64,000 bases of DNA, from assembly GCF_001522545.3 (NCBI RefSeq), contig NC_031770.1, positions 23,482,296-23,546,295 on the forward strand, written 5' to 3'. Shown piece after piece: positions 25,476 through 38,300 of this stretch (position 1 is its first letter; each line of letters begins with the position of its first letter). A program made the translations under genes and the position numbers. The DNA comes from Parus major. Its lineage: Eukaryota > Chordata > Aves > Passeriformes > Paridae. The notes under the pieces were generated by a model that made no database searches, was not told the origin of the DNA, and worked only from the letters and a program-made list of their open reading frames with translations.

Positions 25476-28400
25476 GGACCTCAGCTCAGAGAAGCTAAGA
25501 AATCCAGGAATGAAATGCAGAAGAAGTGCAGCAGAATCAAGAGAAAAACAGATTAAAAAAGTTATAGCATGCACAAAATCGATAACAATTCAGCCTTGTC
25601 TTTGTTATCCCTTAGTGTGCTCACTCCCTGCTCCCTCAGGCTGCTGAAGGGATTGCTCCCTCTGCAGCACTCCATGGCTTCGGTGGTCCTGTCCCACACC
25701 TGTGCAGGTGTGCCATCCCCTCAAATCCTCACCCTCCAGGATTCCCTGCCCTGGCACTGAGTCCTGTTGCTCACAAAGTGATTCATCCGAAGTGAAGCAT
25801 TCTGTCTTGAGGACCTCAGGCATTTCCTGCCTAATTGTCAGCACTGAATGAAAAGTAACTGCCCACCCAATTGTTTCTTCTAACTTCAAATACATAAACA
25901 AAGTAGTAAATCTGAGGACATCTGTGCTCTGCTGTGTCACATTTCCTGTGGCTCTCAAGTCAGCTATAGCCTTTATTACAACGTTTGTTAAGGAAACATG
26001 CCCTTGCTTGTATTGTTGCCTGTTAGAAAAGTCACAAAAAATTTGAAAATACAAAATTAGATTCATGCCCTCTCAGGTTCAATATTTTTAACAGACTATC
26101 TTGAAGTTAATATAAAGACTAATGCAGGATTATTCTCCTAAAAGAAAAATTAAATTCTTAAACAAGTTGTCTTCAAAAGGCAGAGCTTTCAGAAAGATAT
26201 TGCAAAACCTGGATGATTTGGTCATTACAGAAATCAACAACCCACTAAGACAATGTACGTAAATTCCCTGATTTCAGACAGATAAAGCAAAAGCAACTAC
26301 GTTGTTGGAATAGTGACCATAATAATTCTTCAGATGATGTAAGAAAATGTTTGGGGTTTTTTCCACTTCTGTGGAGAAGTGATAAAATGGAATTTATTTA
26401 AATTCTGAAGCTATTTTGAAAAAAACATCTTTAAGACGGGCTGTGCAATAAGAGTCAATCCCGCATTTAATAATATATTCTAGTGCTGCTCAGGATATAT
26501 TTCAGTCACTGTTTTCTGAAGCTTGGAGAAATTTTCTTGTGCCTTTGACAGGAGGTTTTCTTCTTTCTTGTCAGAAACAGCCCAAGTCTACATGTTATTC
26601 TATTGGCTTAGCTTCAGATCAAATGCAGAAATTCTCTAAGACACAGTAGCTTCCTGTTCACTTTCAGTTATGTTTATGTCAGGTCTTTTTAAGACTGGTG
26701 TCAGAGAGATCAACAGAAGAAAAGAGTTGACATGCAGTGGAGATACCAAATCATACCTCAGGCATTTAGAATGATGGAGGGTGAGCAGAATGTAAAAACT
26801 AAATTCAAACTACTGGCCTGGGTGGAGGTGCTTGGCAAATTAATGTGCTACCTGTTTTTTTTACTGCTGAGCTGTGATTGTGTGGCAGACAGAAACAGAG
26901 TAAAAGAATTGAAGAGAAGATAGGAAAAAACCTGCCATTCATCTTCAGACTGTGAAGAGTATGGTGAACCCCTGTGTACTCCACAGGTGTTTCTTGTGGT
27001 GGATTCCCTTCCCTCTTGCACTTGATCAAAACCTGCACTTTACCAGTTGTGATTTGTAGGCTCTTCATGTGCATGGCAATTGCTCATCTTGGATCTCCTC
27101 CTGATTACCACATTTATCTGTCTTTCAGGCACTCAAGTAAATTAATTTAACTTAATATCTTTCCAAAAGAAAATGTTTTTATACTCCCAGCCTTTGTGGG
27201 ACTTATCCAAAGTATTAGTCTAAGTGATGGCATTTTATTACCTTTTCATAATATTTTACTGCTTGTGAAATAAAAATCAGTTTAAATGTAGTTTAGCATT
27301 GTCTGCCCAGTGATAATGAATATCTCTGAAATAAATCCAAATACATTAGCAGCCTTTTCAATAGACTTCGTACTACCATCTAGAAATCTTATTAATTTCC
27401 ATGTGTTGGTATATTTCACATTCACCTGTGTACATTATGCAGATAGAAATATCAACACTATGATACCTATCTAGGGAATGCAAGAGATGCTGATTAAGAT
27501 AAGGTGTGTTGATTTCACCTATTATTAATGGATACTTCTTTAGCATGCATTTTCCTGATCTGAAGCAAAATTTAAGGGCATGACAATCCACAGTCATGCA
27601 GAAAGGCTTTTTTTTTTCTTTTCTCTTACACAACTTTAAATTGTTTATAAACCAACAGCACACAGGTACCTAGATACAAAAATCCTATACACAGGTATTT
27701 TACATTCAAAAAATGGCACATAAACAGGTACAGCAAGAATGAAAACAATTAACCACCTGGCCAAATAGAAGGAGCAACATTTCATGTTATTCTGGTCAGC
27801 CTGTGATCAGCAGCACCTCAGACCAGGTTAGGAAACCATCAAGATGCTTCCATACAGGGCAAGGAGGTCCCCACCACCTTGCTGACAGTGCCCAGGGGGG
27901 TCCCAGCTTAGGAGGGGCATGGGGACATATTGGCCCAAGTTCCATTTTACTTCTCCAAGTTGCTTCCAACTCTGTGGTAACTGTGAAAAAGGATGCCATA
28001 CACCGTCTGAGGATGCCTTTAATGGCAGTAAAGACAGAGTACTCATGTACTGCTGATGACAATGTCCTTAGGATGCATTTTCCATAATTTTTTTACAGAA
28101 GCAGGATACTTCAATAAAAACTGTAGGATAGAAGTCTCTGCATCTGACCTCTTTTCTCCTGAATTCAGCCAGCCTTTCACATTCCAGGAAGATTGAAATA
28201 GCTGTCATGGTCTCTGAAAGCTCCTGTTCTAGGAGTTCAAGCCACGTAGTTCAGCTACTCAGGAGTACTTGATTTAACTTATTTACAGCTCAAAAGCATG
28301 AAGAGAGAGATTTTTTTGTGTAGTAGGATGGAAAAGCCTTCATTAACCAGGCTTCTCCCCCTAAAATAGCATTTTCTTTTTGAACAGGGGAGGACAAAGG

Positions 28401-31400
28401 GATGCCAAGTAGTCCCAAAATTCCATTCATTCTTAGAAATGTTTCAGTGCAGATGGTGCTGCAAAACTGAACTGTTCCAGAGATCCTAAGTGGCAGATGG
28501 AAGTACCCAAACCTGTGTGAGCAGACTGCTACCTCCTCCCTATTCTGTCTGGGCACAAACCAAGCTGCCCAAGTGATTAGAAAAGGGAAGTTGTGCCCAG
28601 TTCCCAGATCCTTGAGTTCAATACATCCTACTGCTTCACTTTATCCACAGAAATTAAAGAAACTCCATTAAAAAAGTGTTATGACATTTTGAGTTGGTAA
28701 CTGGCTACGTGAAGAAGGAGGCCCAGGAATTATCTCTGGATCTTACTAAACAAGGCAAATATATTTCTCTACTGTATTTACATTATTCATACTACAGCAG
28801 TTAAAGGTGCCATCAACTTTCTGAAGTCTGTAAAAAAGGAACTGCAGACCAATCTATCTTTTTAAGTGCATTTTGATGTCGTTTCTTGGTCAGTAACTTT
28901 TGTGCCCTCTCAGCTCCTGCAGAGACAAACTCTTAAATCTTTAATAGAGTCCTCCGAATTGTGCTGACACTACATGCATTTCTCTTGCATTATGTAGTGG
29001 GACTTTTAACACATGGGATATTCAGTCTTCAGGTGGAAGTGTCATCAGCTTTTTACAAATTAGTTTCTAAGTCAGTTCGGATACAGTGTGGAAGCTGACT
29101 CTCTACTGCAATCAGTTTAAAGATATATTTTTCTATTTGCTAAGAGATCAAAGAAAATAAAGCTCCTAATAAAAAGATACAAAATTTTCCTACTTTTCAA
29201 GGCTGTCCAAGTGGTCCATATGCAAGAAATTTGCCATTGCATTCATAGGTAAGGAGGGGCAGACACTGAAAATCCCTCACACCCATCTATAAAACACTGA
29301 ACAATAGAAAATATTTTTAAATAAAATAAATTTGCAGGAAACACTGAAGTGTAAGCAGAAGATAAAGAGGTGGTTCTAAGGTATGGAGGCAAATACAGGA
29401 GAGCCCCTAGAGGCAACAGCATGCCTGGTTCCTTCTCAAGGAAAGCATTCCTAAATGTTTATGTCTGTTTATGTTTTCATCACTGACTTACAAGATTGTG
29501 GACAACACACTTTGTCTTGTCTCGCTCTGCAGATCAGAGATAGTACTTGTGTCTCTTTATCAAGGGCTGACAATTCCAAAGGAGAAGAGGCTAAATCACC
29601 TCTTTATGTCCTCTCCTCCATGCTTGTCACATAACTTACATCCAAGTTTTATGAAGATCTTCTCTTTTTGTTCTTGAGGGGTGCAAGGAAAGGTTATCAG
29701 GCAATAAAAATGTTTGCCTCAACTATTATTTGTTCTGCATGATGCATTTTCAGTTGAAAACAGCTTCCAGGGAAAAAAGGGCACAGTCATGAATAGTAAG
29801 AAAGCCACAAATTGATCTGTACCAGCTCATATTTGATATTTATGTCCTGCAGTCTACTGCCCTTCCAAGGCACTAAAAGGCAAGCAAGTTTTGTATTTTC
29901 TACAAAAACAAGCTAAAAAGAAACAAACTAAACCCCCCACATTTATTGTAGGAGTCGCACATTTGGAAGTTATGTGCTGGCACTTCATAACATCAAAAGG
30001 AGAATATATTTGCCATGTTTTTAGAGCCTGTAATTCCAGTGGTTTAAGAAAGACACCATAAGGCCTGAGGTGACTCTGCAAATATTTGAGTTTTGTGGAG
30101 TTCAGAGGAAGCAGTCACATACAGAAAAGAAATACCTGACTGAAGGAAGGGACTATGCTTTCAGGCAACACATGGAAAAAAAGGATGGGTTGTGATGAAT
30201 CCCATGCACAGTTGGAAGGAAGCTATAAAAGGAAGGCAGGCTGTCTTGAAGAACCCTTTTTCCTATATAAGTAAAATTTCTGTCTGATAGTAAGGAAGAG
30301 CACTTTTCAACTTTGAGAAATTAAACCAGGAACAAGCTCTGAGCAGACTATCTGCCTCAAGCTCTTTAAAAGAACATTTTTCAGCTCTCCTGTACAAATC
30401 ACATTACATGTAATGGGTATAGTTATGATCATGGTAGACAGAAAGGAAGGAATCAAGACTTTTCCTGACAAGGATAATTTTATAGGGCCTGATACGAAGA
30501 TGAATCTACAGCAGGGCACAGAAAGAGGACACAGAAGAAAACATCAGCGTGGCAGTAGAATTTAACAAGGGAGGCCCCCAGAGAGCAGTGCTGGGGAATC
30601 TGATGGGATTTGTCCCTGTTTCTAGCAGTACTCAGTCTCCTGGCTCTCTGCTGGGGAGCACCTGACACCTACAGCAAGCACACCCAGGGTATTTTTACAG
30701 ACTCTAAGATTCCCTTAGCAGAGCTCATAGGAAAAGGGTCACTAGAAATATTAAAATAGCTCAATCCCTATATCAAAGCAAATTAAAATTGCACCAAGCT
30801 AGAGTTACTGAAGCCTTTCCATACCTATTTGATAAAAATTATGGACAAGAGGAGCCTATTAAACCCACAAAGTGGTAAATTATTTTCTTTGATCTTCCCT
30901 CTTCCTGGGAAGTAGTAACACTACTTAGGTTACTTCTCTGTTGTTTGAGACATGGTGGTGATCCACAAAGCGAAAGAAGCTGAATTTCTATGGCTGTTTC
31001 TGTGTGGGGCTCTCCATGACCTTACTGTATTCTCATTCTGGGGAACAACATATGGAAAAAAACACAGGGTGTGCCAGTATTTAGCCAGTATATCTGGATG
31101 CTTAGTCTTAGTCATGTTTTAGTTGCTGTATTTCCTAAAATATCTCTCTTGATAAAAATTAAGCTAACCAGGACATCGTCATCTATAACCATTTAAAGAA
31201 TTTAAATGAAGTTTGTAACTCCAGTAAAATTTCTTATAAACATAGATATTTTCTAATTCAGTGTCTGATAAACTATGAAAAAAACCCCTCAGAATTTTTA
31301 GTGCAATGTTCCTTTTCAGATGAGATTAATTGTAAAATGTTACTGAAGGTTAATAGTTTGAAACTGTGAGGACACATAACAATCTATCAATTAATCTCAG

Positions 31401-31851
31401 TATCCAGCAGCTGTCATGTGCAAAACAGTTCATACAGCTAAACAAAACAACATTCATTGGCTTTTTAAACATTAATGCAAATAATTAGCTTAATGGTGTC
31501 CTATCATCCATGGTTTGTCTGCAGGGCCTACTTCATCATTTTTTTCAGAAATTAGGATGAAAAGAACACAGTTGTTTTCAAACAGGACTGTTCCCTGCCT
31601 GAGCTACTTGCTGTTTCTCACAGCATCAAAGCAAATTATTTGTGTGAGTACAGTATATTAACTGTAATTGATAGACTCACATTCAGCAATGCTCATTCCC
31701 TCTGGTGGCCCAGGGTTGTTCCTCTGATGTTGTACATTAATCTCTGAAGTAATCTGGGGTCCTGCCCAGATTGACACAGAAGTGCTCTGTGCACACAGCC
31801 CATCCTCTCCCCTCCACCCCCAAATGCATAGAGGCAATCAAATTCAGGGAA
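25476..31851. other. Unique non-coding stretch
   Basis: No recognisable gene. A minus-strand open frame of 153 codons (25605-26066) has no motif I know, and its downstream half is Gln-, Gly- and Ser-rich low-information sequence. At about 27796-28087 both strands are open (94 codons plus, 88 codons minus) in a patch less AT-rich than its flanks. It could be an old retrocopy or old transposon coding sequence, but I cannot name a parent. No other transposon is seen. Confidence 0.55.
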
Positions 31852-32334
31852 CTCAGCCCTGGGGAGGCACATCTGGAGTGTTGTGTCCAGTTCCAGGCTC
31901 CTCAGTCTAGGAAGAAAAGGAGAAGGTCCAGCTGGAACATTTCTCTTATGAGGAAAGGCTGATGGAGCTGGGCCTGTTCAGCCTTGAGAAGAGAGGACTG
32001 AAAGGGAACCTCATCAATGCCTGTCAGTGCCTGAAGGGACAGTGCCTCAGAGGGGGGTGGTAGGAAGCAACAGGACAGGAGGCAACAGGTGCAAACCGAT
32101 GTACAGGAAATTCCACCTGAAGATGAGAAAGAACTTCTTTACCGTGCAGATGAAAAAATACAGGAATACAGATTGCTCAGAGAGGTTGTGGAATCTCCCT
32201 CACTGGAGATGCTCAAGCACCATCTGGATGCAATCCCGTGCCCTGGGCTCTGGGATGGCCCTGCTTGAGCAGAAAGGTTGGGCCAAATGGCACACTGTGG
32301 TCCTTTCCAGCCTTACCCATCTTGTGATTCTGTA
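31852..32334 (+). mobile_element. CR1 LINE, 5'-truncated copy
   Basis: The copy opens with CR1 wording ('ctggagtgttgtgtccagtt', 31873-31892) and continues through 'gagctgggcctgttcagcct', 'aacttctttaccgtg' and 'cagagaggttgtggaatctcc'. It closes with 'ggtcctttccagcctta' and the terminal 'gtgattctgta', a single copy of the octamer-type CR1 tail. These blocks occur in this order at the 3' end of bird CR1 elements, covering the last codons of ORF2 and the 3' UTR. Translation of 32027-32335 includes 'RKFHLKMRKNFFT', a recognisable ORF2 C-terminal relic. The copy is 5'-truncated and cannot move. The 5' boundary is approximate, and the subfamily differs from the copy at 45899-46842. Confidence 0.92.
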
Positions 32335-35300
32335 GGAGTGGAAAAGCCAGGCAGTACAGGGATGTTCCATAAGATACAGGTTCATTGTGCAAAGCCAACA
32401 AGCCTTGCTCCAAAATAGAAAAGAAAAATGACTGCACAGACTGGCCCACAAGGCAGAAATGGTGGATGAATGATTCTATTTGAGATTTTATTAATATCTC
32501 ACTGTATTCCTTCTGATTATTCTACAAAACCAGAAGGGGCAATCTGGTTTAGTCATCAGAAGTCACAATGTTGCTTTTAAACCCTCCATGGACAAAAAGG
32601 GTCTTCTACAAAAACATTATTCTTTGTTTATTTAGTTTTAAAAAAAAGTTACTTAGTTATTTTCTTGTTTAAATTTTCCATGCAGCTAGTGTGTCACAGT
32701 CTATTCTAATTCCTACATAGTTTGCTGAATTTTAGCAAGAGTTGTATTCATTTGAAATCTCCATATCCTACTGTGAGTACAAGAATTTTCCAAGATGGAG
32801 AACATCATGGGAAGAGTCTTTGCATTTTTACATAGAGGTTTATATAGGTAGAAAGAAGCAAAGTTGGTTTGTAACTGACCAGAGCATCATAATTTAATTT
32901 TTGTGGAGGAATCTTTGGTCTCAACACCCATCAGAGGATTGGGAGACCCTTATCCTGAAATCAAAAGCAAGTTAAGACTTTAAGACCTAGCATTAGGTGA
33001 CAGTGGCAGCTATTGTTTATGTGAACACTTTATTCATGCACCAAAAGAAAAAATAAAAAAATTCAAAAGAAAAAAGCACCTATGCAATCTGAGCCCCTAT
33101 GGTTTCTTCCAGGAAGGAGCTTTCTGTATCTTTCAAGCTCTGAACTCCAAAATTTCCTAGAGATGGCTATGGTACCTTATACCTGGAACCTGGTTTGGTG
33201 TGTATGGTACTTTGCAGTTTACAAATCATCTTACTATTAAAATTCAGCACCAACAGGATAAGCAAGATACTTTAAATACTTAACTTTTAGTTCCTTGAAG
33301 AAGATGAGTTGCCTGTGAGTATTAGGTTTCTTTAATATGTTTTTAATGTGTCTCTATTTTAAAGAAATGGCTGGTATACCAATGCTGTTTTCTTGTTCTA
33401 GTGAGTAATAAAGCTCAGCTGGAAGAAACAAAACACAATTCTGGTGAATAAAATCTGTTTACAGTGAAATTAAGCCTGGTCTGCTTTGCTTCATGATAGT
33501 TAAACAAAAAGTGTTTGCTTTCTTAGCACTGACTCGAACTTTGAAACTCCTTGGTCTCTGGTGTAGGAAGGAGAGGATTTTCTGCAACTTTAGTCCTGGA
33601 AATAAACAACTGCCAATCTAAAGCACCAATGGTCTCCTTTCTTAACATTTACACATGATACAACAGAGATGGCACCTTGTGTTTTTAGTATTTCATAGTT
33701 AGACATTTCCTTGAAGAAAATATAAGTTTCTTAGGATAAATATGTTTATCTTCAGATAAACATGGGACCCATTTCCTAAAAGGTATTGTAAACACATCTT
33801 TGTTTACAGTGGAACAATTCTGAACACAGGCTTGTATTTGAGACTGGGGAAAACACACTCAAGCTTCTAGTCAACAGCTACAAATTAATCAGGAAATGTT
33901 TGGAAGTCTATTTCTAGCTAAGTTGATTTCGGTGTTTGTGTTAGAAAAGCTGACTGGCTCTGAAGTGCTTTCGGTGTCCTTATGAAACCTTGCTTTAGCA
34001 ATCCACCCATGCCCATGCCTCTGCCCTTTATGTTCAGAACCATTTTTGTTCCTAGGTTTTGTGCCAAGAAAACTAAACAGACTATTGGAAATCTTGATGG
34101 CATCAGTACATGGGGTGCCTGCTTTCATGATTTGTTTTTTATACACTGTAATTTGGTTATGAGAATAATATCAATTTTTGAATGTTAATGAAACAAACAG
34201 TCAAACTTTGGTTGTTTGGGGGTTTATTCCCATTATTTTTTAGCCAGCTCTTCTGAGATCTGTGTGAGAGTTGGAGCCTTAACCCTGCAATTCAGATTCT
34301 TCAATAATTCATAGTACAATAACTATGCAAGGGCTAAAACAATGGGATTCTTCTGCTTGTGGAAAATAGATCTTCCAGCTATATTCAATATTTAAACACT
34401 CTCAAGCTATTAGTTGTTGGAACTGGGAAACAGTGGGAAATCACTATTCAGACAGGCTGATCAATAAAATATAAGAAACAACTTGTACATATTGGTCATT
34501 ATCAGTTGCTCTTTCTGAAGCTGTAAATTGCCTCAGTCCTCAGAAGGAAGGAGTTGCCAGCAGAGCTGATTCACATCATTCTTAAATTCGACAAAACAGA
34601 GTAACTCCTTATTTATCTGCTTTAAAATTTGTTACAGCAAGCCTTTAAGTGAAAAATATCTCACTGGAATGTCATCAATGGTTGGTTTTTTGAATAAGAT
34701 TCATGGTGCAATTTTAAGAGCAGAACATGGTCTGTATATCACAATATACTTAGGGGTAAGAGAGCTGATAGCAATAGCTGCTGCCAAATGCATTCCTCGT
34801 ATTGGATTCCAAAGCCATGAGGCTTTGTGCATGTGTGCAGTGTCTCTATCCTCATTTTCAGCTTCTGTTCTACATGTGAGAACTATATTTTTGCATGTAT
34901 TATAGGCCTTGTTGTTAATCTTGACATCTTTTCAGATGTTAAAGGTTGTAGATAATATTTATGGAATCGCTAATTATGATTACAGTGTCAAAAGAAAAAG
35001 GAAATTCCAAACAATGAATAAATTGTAAGCAGTACTGGGTGATAGCTAAATATATTTTTATTTCAGGTTTGGATGACATCTGTCTGATGGCTTATCCAAG
35101 TCAGATACAAAGAAGATAAGGATGTAACGTAAAAAAGAGCAAGGCAAGTAACAGGATAATTACTAAAGGGAAGGGCAAGAAATGACTGAACAAAACAGTC
35201 ATTCTGCAGGAGTAAAAAGGATTAACAGAGTCAGAGTTTTAGAAAGCTGCTTTAGTTTGATTTGGTTTTGATTTGTTTGTTTGTTTTTGTCCTGATCTTA

Positions 35301-38300
35301 AAGGAAAAGCACAGGGGCTGCTTCTGCTGTCTCAGGAGGAGTTGTCCCGTTGTTCCCTGGCTTCTCACAGGGACCCTCTGTGCCATATTACCTCCTCGAC
35401 ATTGCCAAAATCTTGGAGACAGATTGCCACTGAAATCTGTGTAGTGAGCCAGAGCATCCAGGCCCTAATATTCTCTGAAAGCATTAATTGTTTGCTTAAA
35501 TTAATATTATATTTACAGTCTGTAGTGGAATCGGTGCAGAGAATGTGAGAAGGGAAGTTTTTAATGTCCTTCAAGACTGAAAAGAACTGAATCAAGATGT
35601 ATAGGTTAATGATAGTACAAAAAAATTCTGAAACTAAGAATTAATTGAGTTTTGCTGTCCAGATAAGGTAAAATAGAATTAAAGACCTTTCTTTCTTTTT
35701 TTCATTATGATATGGCTTTTAGTCAGTCTCTAAGTGATAACATTTTTCATTTACATAACAGAAGCAACACATGAAAGCATGGTTCTTGCAAACTGATTCC
35801 CCAAAAGACTTCTAGAATTGTTGGAGGTCCTAAATTAACGGGACATCCATCAAATCCTTGTACCTGTCTGGGAATATTATTTTCTATGCAGTGGTAGTAG
35901 TGGACTTGGGTTTTGTTTTGTAGTAAGTGGTCACAGAAAGGAACACCTGTGGCACCATAGCTGGCAGGTGGTCTATCAAACCACGGCTGGTGGAGATAAA
36001 GGTTCATTTTCAGCACCAGATCTACCTGAGTATTTCATCCTTTCCTCACTGCCACCACGGAGGGAGAAGCATGGGAATGAACAATGCAAAGGGAGTGCAT
36101 TTAGGACATACTTACTGTCTGAAAATTTTTAATTTAACAAGTAACTGGCAATACCTAGTGATGGTGAGAACAAATTCTGTCTTTACATCCTGCCAGGGAA
36201 GGGATTGTATGGCAAGAGGAATAGAGCTTTAGTGAAGTAGAAGTGAATATCTGAGCAGCACGGGAGGCCAGCTTTAATCTTCTCCTTGCTGGGCTATAAA
36301 TCCTAGTTCTCCTTCCACATGGGTTGAACAGTGTTACAGAAACAGCTTTTTCAAATAGGTATAGGTTTTTCTTTGGGCATGAAAGCTGTAAAAATTAGAG
36401 CACAAAGGAAAGCTGTTTGAACTCCTCATCTACCAAGTGTATTAATAAAGTCTATTATTATATTGGCAAAGTGCTGCTAACCCTCCTCATTTCTACATCA
36501 TTAGGGTAAGCTGATATAACTGTCCTTGCAAATGAAATCACTGTAAGAAAGTAAAAAGAACTCTTGTCTGAAATTTTGCAATACTTGTAGACACTGTTTG
36601 CCAGTAGTCAAGCAGCATTTCTCATATGCAGAAATCTATACAGCTGCTATAAACCTCAAGATTCTTAGAATACAAATTAACCTCAACCTGGGTTGCATGG
36701 CAAATACTGGTGTCATCATGCAGGAGAGAAGAGAGAAGGCCTTGGAAAACATGATGATAACATACTGAAAGAGGAGAAAGACATCTAAAGGTGTTCTTGC
36801 CATGTCATCTAATTTGGGTGACACCAGTAATTTGTACTGATCACTGGATTAACAACCTTAGACTCATCCTGACAGCACACTGTTAAGCCATTTGCTACCT
36901 AGTGAAATTCAGCTATCAGGATCAAGAAAACATGACATATCTTGTCCCCAGCAATATCTGAAATACATAAAGACCGACTGAGAAAGCCTTATCTTTCAGT
37001 AGAAGCTGTGACTGATATGCAGTGTCAAAGAAGACTTTGACACTCATTCGCCAATATTAGGACTTCATCAACTATTCCTAGTACTGTTAAATGGAGTTCT
37101 GACAATAGATGAAAGGGAACAAAGGCAGAACATCAAAGATGATATAATGTTCAGAAAATTCTGAACTAGTCAATTAACAAGAGGAAAACAAGCTATATAA
37201 TCCTAGATCAAAAGTAACAAATTGAGACCTCTAGATATAATTAGCCAAGTTGTGTTGGGATTTCTTTAACAACTGCCATGGCATCTTTTTATATCATCAG
37301 AAAGTTGCCCACTTTTGACTCCTTTGAATATGCTCTCTCTTCTCTAAGCTTGCTAATTACTAGCAAAAATGCAAAGGAAGTGGGAGACTGTTTTGCATTC
37401 AGTAAGAGAAAAGTAAGTAAACTTGTCATGTCTGCACTCAGCAACACAGATAAAGTTCTGGTTTAAATCCTTGTTTAACTTCTGGGTGAGGCCTTGCTGT
37501 CTCTCCTTTGGATGTGAAATTATATCAAGAAAACTGGTTTTACACATGGTTTTCTGTAATCATGGGCAATGTGTAACTTCTGCCCTTTCATGGCATTCCA
37601 ACTAAAGAAAACACGTTTTTATTTGAGGAAAAAAAACCCTTAGACTAGTTTAAGGACAAGCATATGCTTACTTGTCACCTTCCACTGCAGGTGACCTTCA
37701 GGTGAGGAGCAGTACCCACAGCTGAAATCACCTTGTGTGATCTGAGAGAGTGGTGGTGTTAGGTGGTTAATAAGGTCTCCTTTATATAGAAATCAGTGGA
37801 CAAAGGAGACATGTCAGGCTACTTGGCTCTGAACTACTCTGAGTAACACCACAATTCTTTACATGTTATAAGATGGAAGAGAGACTTTGCTTTAGAATTT
37901 TCCTAATTGAAGACTAAATGCCATATCTCTTGCCTCAGAGAAAGCTGAAAAGGGTCTGTCTGCTACCTAATTTCCACCAGTTCCTAGCAGTGTCAAGCAT
38001 ACCAGTTAGCTATGTAAATCAGAAGGCTAGGAGACTATTTTGGATGCTTCTTTCATGCTGATAATGCCTCCAAGGTGGGTCCAGAGCAGCTTTTCCTACA
38101 ATAAGGATTGTATTCATGATATTGAAATAAAATACTTGTTATTTCAGGAGCCTCCACATGTATTCAAAATGTTCCAAATCAGCACAACCTGCAACTGTCT
38201 TCTGAAATCACAAATATATAATTTCATAATAGCTATCTTTTATCAGTCTATATGAATGATTTAAAAAAGAAAATATAATCCCACCTCAAGTACCTCTTCT

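Noticed and set aside
25605..26066. 153-codon minus-strand open frame as a viral or host gene
   Set aside because: The translation contains no retroviral gag, protease, polymerase or envelope motif and no host domain that I recognise.
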